The notes beneath the pieces are model-generated. The model saw only the letters and a list, made by a program, of their open reading frames with translations. It did not search any database and was not told where the DNA came from. Source: an uncultured Saprospiraceae bacterium (GTDB lineage Bacteria; Bacteroidota; Bacteroidia; Chitinophagales; Saprospiraceae). Taken from it: DNA of 11,177 bases. Position numbers and translations under genes: made by a program. Position 1 is the stretch's first letter. Every line of letters begins with the position of its first letter. Shown in pieces: positions 8,043 to 11,177 of this stretch. The stretch covers positions 1-11,177 of the forward strand of contig CALGLS010000510.1 of the NCBI GenBank assembly GCA_937959375.1. The letters are read 5' to 3'.

Positions 8043-8097
8043 TATCCCTCGACTCTACCTGGTTGCGCCGAGTAGACAGGTTCGCTCGGGATGACAA
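8043..8097 (-). repeat. Repeat unit E, 28-nt centre
   Basis: On the - strand this has the same left half as unit A (TTGTCATCCCGAGCG) and the same right half (AGTCGAGGGATA), separated by a 28-nt centre. The centre holds its own small inverted repeats: ACCTG with CAGGT, and CTAC with GTAG. Relative to unit A it carries 21 extra bases at the centre. Confidence 0.85.
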
Positions 8098-8276
8098 GCC
8101 TTGACCATGTACGCACCTCACTTTTGGTATGACTCATGTTTATGCCTTTTGTGGTTTAAAATACTTTCGAAAAAAGATTAGTATGTTGCGTTTATTTTAT
8201 TTCTGGGCTGAAGCCAAAAGTAAAAGAGAAAAACAACCTAGAAAAACTCAAATAGAAACTAAATCATCAGAAGTAA
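8098..8276. other. Intergenic remainder downstream of the T9SS gene
   Basis: This stretch lies between the repeat cluster and the stop of the - strand T9SS gene. It holds only weak dyads, such as GGCT-GA-AGCC at 8206-8215, whose loop is too short for a convincing terminator. A 68-codon + strand frame (8129-8335) runs into the T9SS gene antisense and is not convincing as a gene. Nothing else is evident. Confidence 0.5.
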
Positions 8277-9899
8277 TTACTCCCTTACTACTTTCTTCAA
8301 CAATACATTTCCATTACCTGTTGTTATTTCCATAAAATACAATCCCGTCGGTAAATTCGGAACAGCAATTTTTCGAATGTTATTTTCTTTTACTGCTAAA
8401 ATAAGTTGACCATTAGAAGCATGTAACTGAACTTCTTCAATCGGGTCGTCTTGATTAGCATATTCAATATTAATTTCATTTTGAAAAGGAACTGGGAATA
8501 CCTCTAAGGAAAAACCAGCCATCTCCTCCTCTACCCCTGAGGTAATATCAGTGATTTCAATAGATGCCATTCCTTCTCCACAGGTACCATCAGTGATTGT
8601 AACCGAGTAGGTTCCTGCTGTTGTAATATCAATACTAGGTCCTGTTTCTCCAGTCGACCATTCAATAGTGTACTGAGGGTTTGTATTGACACTCAGATTG
8701 AGGGTTTGGCCAGGACCAATTTCTGTAGCATCTGCATCAATCGTTACAGACAGATCATTTTCATTTGCAAAAATATGGTTGGTAAAATTTGGGAGTCCTA
8801 TAAAAACTTCTCCTGGATACGAATGAATAGATCGTTCTAAATATGCCCCCTCAGAATTTGCACAGTTTAGCACTGATAGTTCTACATCAGGATTCAATAT
8901 AAATGGTTCTAAAATATAAATATTACCATTTGGGGCCATCTGCATTTCCCAAAAGACAAGAGCGTCTGTTGGATTATCCAATTCTTCTACTATGTCCATT
9001 GACCCAGGCACATCAGAAGCAGTCATATCAAAACGAATAAGCGCTGAGATATTAATCATGTACAAGTATTTACTATTCTGAGAAAAAGAACATCCAAAAA
9101 TAAGACTTGGATCAACTGGTTCTATGGAAATTGGATTACTGATCTGACCTGTGTTATCATCAAAATCGAAAAGAAGATTGGAATTTCGGACATACATTTT
9201 TTGGCCATCTGGTGAGAATATTACATATTGAGGGGCACCCACGTTTGAAGGCATTGCTGCAGAAGAAGAGAAGTTAACCCCAGCACTTGTAACGGAAAAG
9301 AAATCTAACATATCCGTTCCCAGATTATAAATCACCACCCAATAATCAACTCCATTAGCGTGACGACAGGCTGCTAAAACTTCCTCTGTATTTAACACTA
9401 AAGATTCTACGTAATCAACAACACCTCCTAGTCCTCCATTTTCATCCATGTCTATTTCGAAATAAGAAAAGCCTCTTTTTGGTGTTCCATCAGTGTTTCC
9501 TTCTGATTCATCCATCGTAAACAAATAGTAATGGTTGGGAGTATTTGGCTTTGGTACAATGACAGAAGATTGATGACTGCTAAATCCTCCACCTTCCATT
9601 CCCATCATATCATACATCACCCCATGATTCGTATTCCAGATCATCCCCGTGTTTTGTTCAAATTGTCCTGGAGCTCGTCCTCCCCCATTTGAGTAAAAAA
9701 GTAAGTTGCCTTCCGCATCGCAAATTGAGGCGCAGCCTTCAAAAGTTTGCATGGCATTGTTGTCGGCAATCAAGTTAGATCCGGCGTTAAAATTAAGACC
9801 TTTTTGATTACCAAAGCACCAAACGTTTCCTTCGTTTTGTGCACAAATGGAAGTAGATAGTAGGAGAAAAAAGAGTAGTTGTTTTAGTTTAGTAGTCAT
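8277..9899 (-). CDS. Secreted T9SS cargo protein with propeller-like and Ig-like domains
   Basis: This is a complete 540-residue protein. A signal peptide spans 1-20, with likely cleavage SICA|QN. Residues ~24-376 form a repetitive propeller-like region beginning VWCFGNQKGLNFN, with FEGCASICDAEGNLLFYSNG (51-70), SSVIVPKP (111-118), FSPDGQKMYV (228-237), MAPNGNIYI (321-329) and the closing GLPNFTNHIF (368-377). This pattern recurs in large Bacteroidota surface proteins. Residues ~383-450 form an Ig/PKD-like sandwich, with TIEWSTGETG and GTYSVTITDGTCG. Residues ~462-540 are a type A T9SS C-terminal sorting domain: FPVPFQNEINIEY, ASNGQLI, LPTGLYFMEI and the end KKVVRE. The protein is therefore expected to cross the outer membrane by type IX secretion and be released or anchored to the surface. 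No catalytic motif is visible, so binding or adhesion is inferred. The start chosen is the only one giving a full signal peptide. It is a single gene facing the left operon, with unusual inverted repeats in its upstream gap. Confidence 0.92.
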   Translation of the reverse strand: MTTKLKQLLFFLLLSTSICAQNEGNVWCFGNQKGLNFNAGSNLIADNNAMQTFEGCASICDAEGNLLFYSNGGGRAPGQFEQNTGMIWNTNHGVMYDMMGMEGGGFSSHQSSVIVPKPNTPNHYYLFTMDESEGNTDGTPKRGFSYFEIDMDENGGLGGVVDYVESLVLNTEEVLAACRHANGVDYWVVIYNLGTDMLDFFSVTSAGVNFSSSAAMPSNVGAPQYVIFSPDGQKMYVRNSNLLFDFDDNTGQISNPISIEPVDPSLIFGCSFSQNSKYLYMINISALIRFDMTASDVPGSMDIVEELDNPTDALVFWEMQMAPNGNIYILEPFILNPDVELSVLNCANSEGAYLERSIHSYPGEVFIGLPNFTNHIFANENDLSVTIDADATEIGPGQTLNLSVNTNPQYTIEWSTGETGPSIDITTAGTYSVTITDGTCGEGMASIEITDITSGVEEEMAGFSLEVFPVPFQNEINIEYANQDDPIEEVQLHASNGQLILAVKENNIRKIAVPNLPTGLYFMEITTGNGNVLLKKVVRE

Positions 9900-9940
9900 A
9901 ACATTTTTTTAAAAGAGTGATTCTAATATAGAAGTTTATT

Positions 9941-9954
9941 AAAAAAAAATTTTT
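9941..9954. other. A9T5 tract upstream of the T9SS gene
   Basis: Nine A residues are followed directly by five T residues, 42-55 bases upstream of the T9SS start codon. Such tracts bend DNA and can raise promoter activity. They are also prone to slippage, so the length may vary between strains. The regulatory role is inferred only. Confidence 0.4.
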
Positions 9955-9992
9955 ATAGAAAATTATTCTTGTATTCTTCTTTAGTTGCTGTT

Positions 9993-10009
9993 TTGACAAA
10001 AATTGTCAA
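9993..10009. promoter_or_regulatory. Inverted repeat TTGACAA-AAA-TTGTCAA, operator-like
   Basis: Perfect 7-bp arms are separated by 3 bases, about 95 bases upstream of the T9SS start. The 10-bp spacing between arm centres suits a dimeric regulator. Each arm also reads TTGACA, but no -10 match lies at the right distance on the - strand, so it is called as an operator candidate rather than a promoter. Confidence 0.4.
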
Positions 10010-10062
10010 TTCTCAATAGAAAACCAGTTGCTTACTTTACATAGATTTGCTTTGAGATTTTT

Positions 10063-10079
10063 ACTTAGAAGTACTAAGT
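10063..10079. promoter_or_regulatory. Inverted repeat ACTTAG-AAGTA-CTAAGT
   Basis: Perfect 6-bp arms flank a 5-base centre. It sits between the two other dyads of this gap. It is short enough to arise by chance in AT-rich DNA, but its position in a cluster makes a binding site plausible. Confidence 0.3.
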
Positions 10080-10111
10080 GGTTTCATTTGGTAAATGTTT
10101 GAGATGAATGG

Positions 10112-10144
10112 ACGTTTACTAAAATTTTGAAGTTTAGTAAACGT
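10112..10144. promoter_or_regulatory. Perfect 12-bp inverted repeat with 9-nt centre
   Basis: ACGTTTACTAAA (10112-10123) and TTTAGTAAACGT (10133-10144) are exact reverse complements around ATTTTGAAG. A related half-site, GTAAATGT, lies at 10091-10098. No T-tract follows on either strand and the stem is GC-poor, so it does not look like an intrinsic terminator. A two-fold regulator site or a structured 5' leader are the better readings. It is about 213 bases from the T9SS start. Confidence 0.5.
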
Positions 10145-10225
10145 TGTACATACCATATTCTTACCAAAATAAATCATCTAGCACCCACTGAGAAGTTGTC
10201 TTGTAATTTCAATTTCTGTTCACAC

Positions 10226-10257
10226 AAAAAAAAGCAGCTACAAACGCAACTACTTTT
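10226..10257 (-). terminator. Intrinsic terminator of the molybdopterin oxidoreductase gene
   Basis: On the - strand, AAAAGTAGTTGC pairs with GTAGCTGCTTTT around the loop GTTT. This gives a 12-bp stem with three G-U pairs, followed by a run of eight T residues (10233 down to 10226, the first four of which belong to the stem). On the + strand the G-U pairs become A-C mismatches, so it works in the - direction. It begins 38 bases after the stop codon, which fits termination of that gene before the T9SS gene. Confidence 0.8.
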
Positions 10258-10295
10258 TGATGAACGATTTTAATATTATTTTAAACTAATAGACT

Positions 10296-11177
10296 TTATT
10301 CTAATTCTTTTTTCACTCGACCATTCTCATCCATGTTTTGAAGATAGTAGGCTTTCGTATCTGGCTTTAATGGTCGTTTGAACCAAATCGGTCTTCTCAA
10401 ACCATCGGGTCCTGGTGCTGGTCTTGTCAACTTCATCCATTCTTTATAGTTCTCATGCGATTTATTCGTGTCAACGAAAAGGTCACCATATTTATCTCCT
10501 TCACGAGGCGGTTCAATCATGACGCGTTGGTGCCAACAATGCATGCCTGAAATAGGGTCAGGATGTACCGCATGGGTAATATTTTGGTGAACACCTCCGT
10601 CTGCCCAAAAGATGCGTTTACTATCCTTATCATCACTATCAAAAGGCTGAATACCTGAAGTGGTTTGCATCTTCCAACCACCGTTTCCATCGTGTTGGAT
10701 ATTCACGGTATTGGTCGCCCAACGGTTTCCTTTATCTTGTTTTCGTCGCCATCTACCTAAGTGATGAGAGCAGGCAATTACACCTGGTTTCATTCCTTGA
10801 GTGACCCAAACTTTATCTATGAAATATCCGATATCCGTATTTAGTCGAACTAGGTCACCCGTTTTAAAACCAAAACGATTGGCTTCTTCTGGATGCATCC
10901 AAATTGGATTCCGATTGGCTATTTCTGTTAACCATTTAGCGTTGCCAGATCTGGAGTGAATGAGTACCGGCAAGCGGAAAGTTGGCACCAGTACATACTC
11001 CCCTTTTTCTCTGTCAAGTTTCTCTTCGTGAATATGACTTTTAATGTAGGTTGGTATTGCATACTCTGGCCATTTCCAATCAACCATTGTTTGTGAATAA
11101 AATTCATTTTTTCTGGATGGAGTTGGAAAACCAACGTATGGCGTTCCATTTACCATGACACCTATTTCCTTTCCTGC
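10296..11177 (-). CDS. Molybdopterin-dependent oxidoreductase, C-terminal part (5' truncated by window edge)
   Basis: The frame stays open to the right edge (seven more codons, AGKEIGV, before the ATG at 11156), so the gene continues beyond the window and that ATG is internal. About 293 residues are visible. The first part, GFPTPSRKNEFYS, is the 'TPSGK-E-YS' type linker of DMSO-reductase-family enzymes. The next ~120 residues are the molybdopterin dinucleotide-binding C-terminal domain: PVLIHSRSGNAKWL, NPIWMHPEEANRFGFKTGDL, DKVWVTQGMKPGVIACSHHLGRW. A family-specific tail rich in Trp and His follows and ends KKELE. The metal-ligand and iron-sulfur regions are off-window. Enzymes of this family act on sulfur, arsenic, nitrogen or carbon oxyanions, usually with FeS and membrane subunits. 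The substrate cannot be told from this part. Since an intrinsic terminator follows closely, this is the last gene of its transcript, and partner genes would lie to the right. Confidence 0.88.
   Translation of the reverse strand, partial: AGKEIGVMVNGTPYVGFPTPSRKNEFYSQTMVDWKWPEYAIPTYIKSHIHEEKLDREKGEYVLVPTFRLPVLIHSRSGNAKWLTEIANRNPIWMHPEEANRFGFKTGDLVRLNTDIGYFIDKVWVTQGMKPGVIACSHHLGRWRRKQDKGNRWATNTVNIQHDGNGGWKMQTTSGIQPFDSDDKDSKRIFWADGGVHQNITHAVHPDPISGMHCWHQRVMIEPPREGDKYGDLFVDTNKSHENYKEWMKLTRPAPGPDGLRRPIWFKRPLKPDTKAYYLQNMDENGRVKKELE

Larger units (their letters stand above)
7883..8097. repeat. Nested mosaic inverted-repeat cluster in convergent intergenic gap
   Basis: The block is symmetrical about its centre. 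The outer 16-nt arms 7883-7898 and 8082-8097 are perfect inverted repeats, TTGTCATCCCGAGCGA on the left. The next 12-nt arms 7905-7916 and 8043-8054 (AGTCGAGGGATA) are also perfect. The inner 18-nt arms 7936-7953 and 8005-8022 match at 17 of 18 positions, and the difference gives a G-U pair in RNA on the + strand. Between them lies a further unit in opposite orientation at 7974-8002. Six GAGC-type cores are visible, three on each strand. It starts 13 bases after the DUF4249 stop and ends about 180 bases before the stop of the facing T9SS gene. It could serve as an mRNA 3'-end structure or a REP-like non-autonomous element. It has no coding capacity of its own. Confidence 0.85.
9900..10225. other. 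Upstream region of the T9SS gene
   Basis: This AT-rich non-coding stretch lies between the T9SS gene start and the terminator of the molybdoenzyme gene. It must hold the T9SS gene promoter. I found no clean Bacteroidota -7 TAnnTTTG box on the - strand. It contains a homopolymer run and three inverted repeats, listed separately. Confidence 0.6.

Noticed and set aside
7883..8097. CRISPR-like array
   Set aside because: The repeats are in opposing orientations, differ in length and sequence, and are not separated by regular unique spacers. No cas gene is present.
8201..8220. Terminator hairpin GGCT-GA-AGCC for the T9SS gene
   Set aside because: The stem is 4 bp with a 2-base loop and no proper T-tract on the - strand.
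8129..8335. A 68-codon + strand frame, possibly a small basic protein
   Set aside because: Its last third lies antisense inside the 3' end of the T9SS gene, it has no recognisable domain or start context, and it sits in low-complexity AT-rich DNA.
9981..10009. A sigma-70 type promoter on the - strand using TTGACA at 10009-10004
   Set aside because: The hexamer at 17-base spacing reads AACTAA, a poor -10, and Bacteroidota promoters use a different consensus. The inverted repeat explains the TTGACA better.
11154..11156. ATG at 11156 as the start of the molybdoenzyme
   Set aside because: The frame continues to the edge, and the catalytic and FeS domains expected upstream are missing.

Overview
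The window is AT-rich DNA from a member of the Bacteroidota. The evidence is a type IX secretion (T9SS) C-terminal sorting domain, a TonB-dependent receptor with STN and carboxypeptidase-regulatory-like N-terminal domains, a DUF4249 lipoprotein directly behind it, a long FG-GAP/VCBS plus ASPIC/UnbV protein, and the absence of clear Shine-Dalgarno sequences. A Saprospira-like lineage is possible, but the sequence alone cannot fix it.

Left block, 1-7869, + strand. Four genes lie head to tail with gaps of 17, 4 and 12 bases, so they are very probably one operon whose promoter lies left of the window. They are the 3' part of an FG-GAP/VCBS-ASPIC surface protein, a GH13 oligo-1,6-glucosidase-like enzyme without a signal peptide, an STN-bearing TonB-dependent receptor, and a DUF4249 lipoprotein. 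The simplest reading is an uptake-and-use unit. The receptor and its lipoprotein would bring a ligand across the outer membrane, and the glucosidase would cleave alpha-glucosides in the cytoplasm. It resembles a polysaccharide utilization locus, but DUF4249 stands where SusD would normally be. No inner-membrane transporter or regulator is visible.

Middle, 7870-8276. This is the gap between two convergent genes. Bases 7883-8097 hold a nested mosaic of inverted repeats from one family. Its members share a constant left half ending in GAGCG and a constant right half starting with AGTC, separated by a centre of 1, 7 or 28 nt. The whole block could fold into one long cruciform or RNA hairpin. The rest of the gap shows nothing clear.

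Right block, 8277-11177, - strand. A secreted T9SS cargo protein (propeller-like region, Ig-like domain, sorting domain) is followed upstream by a 396-base gap and then by the 3' part of a molybdopterin oxidoreductase gene that runs off the right edge. The gap holds a strong intrinsic terminator for the molybdoenzyme gene. It also holds three separate inverted repeats, including a perfect 12-bp one, in the region that must drive the T9SS gene.

No rRNA, tRNA, CRISPR array or transposase gene was seen. No wholly new system is evident. The most unusual items are the repeat mosaic, the operator-like cluster, and the pairing of an alpha-glucosidase with a TonB receptor/DUF4249 couple.
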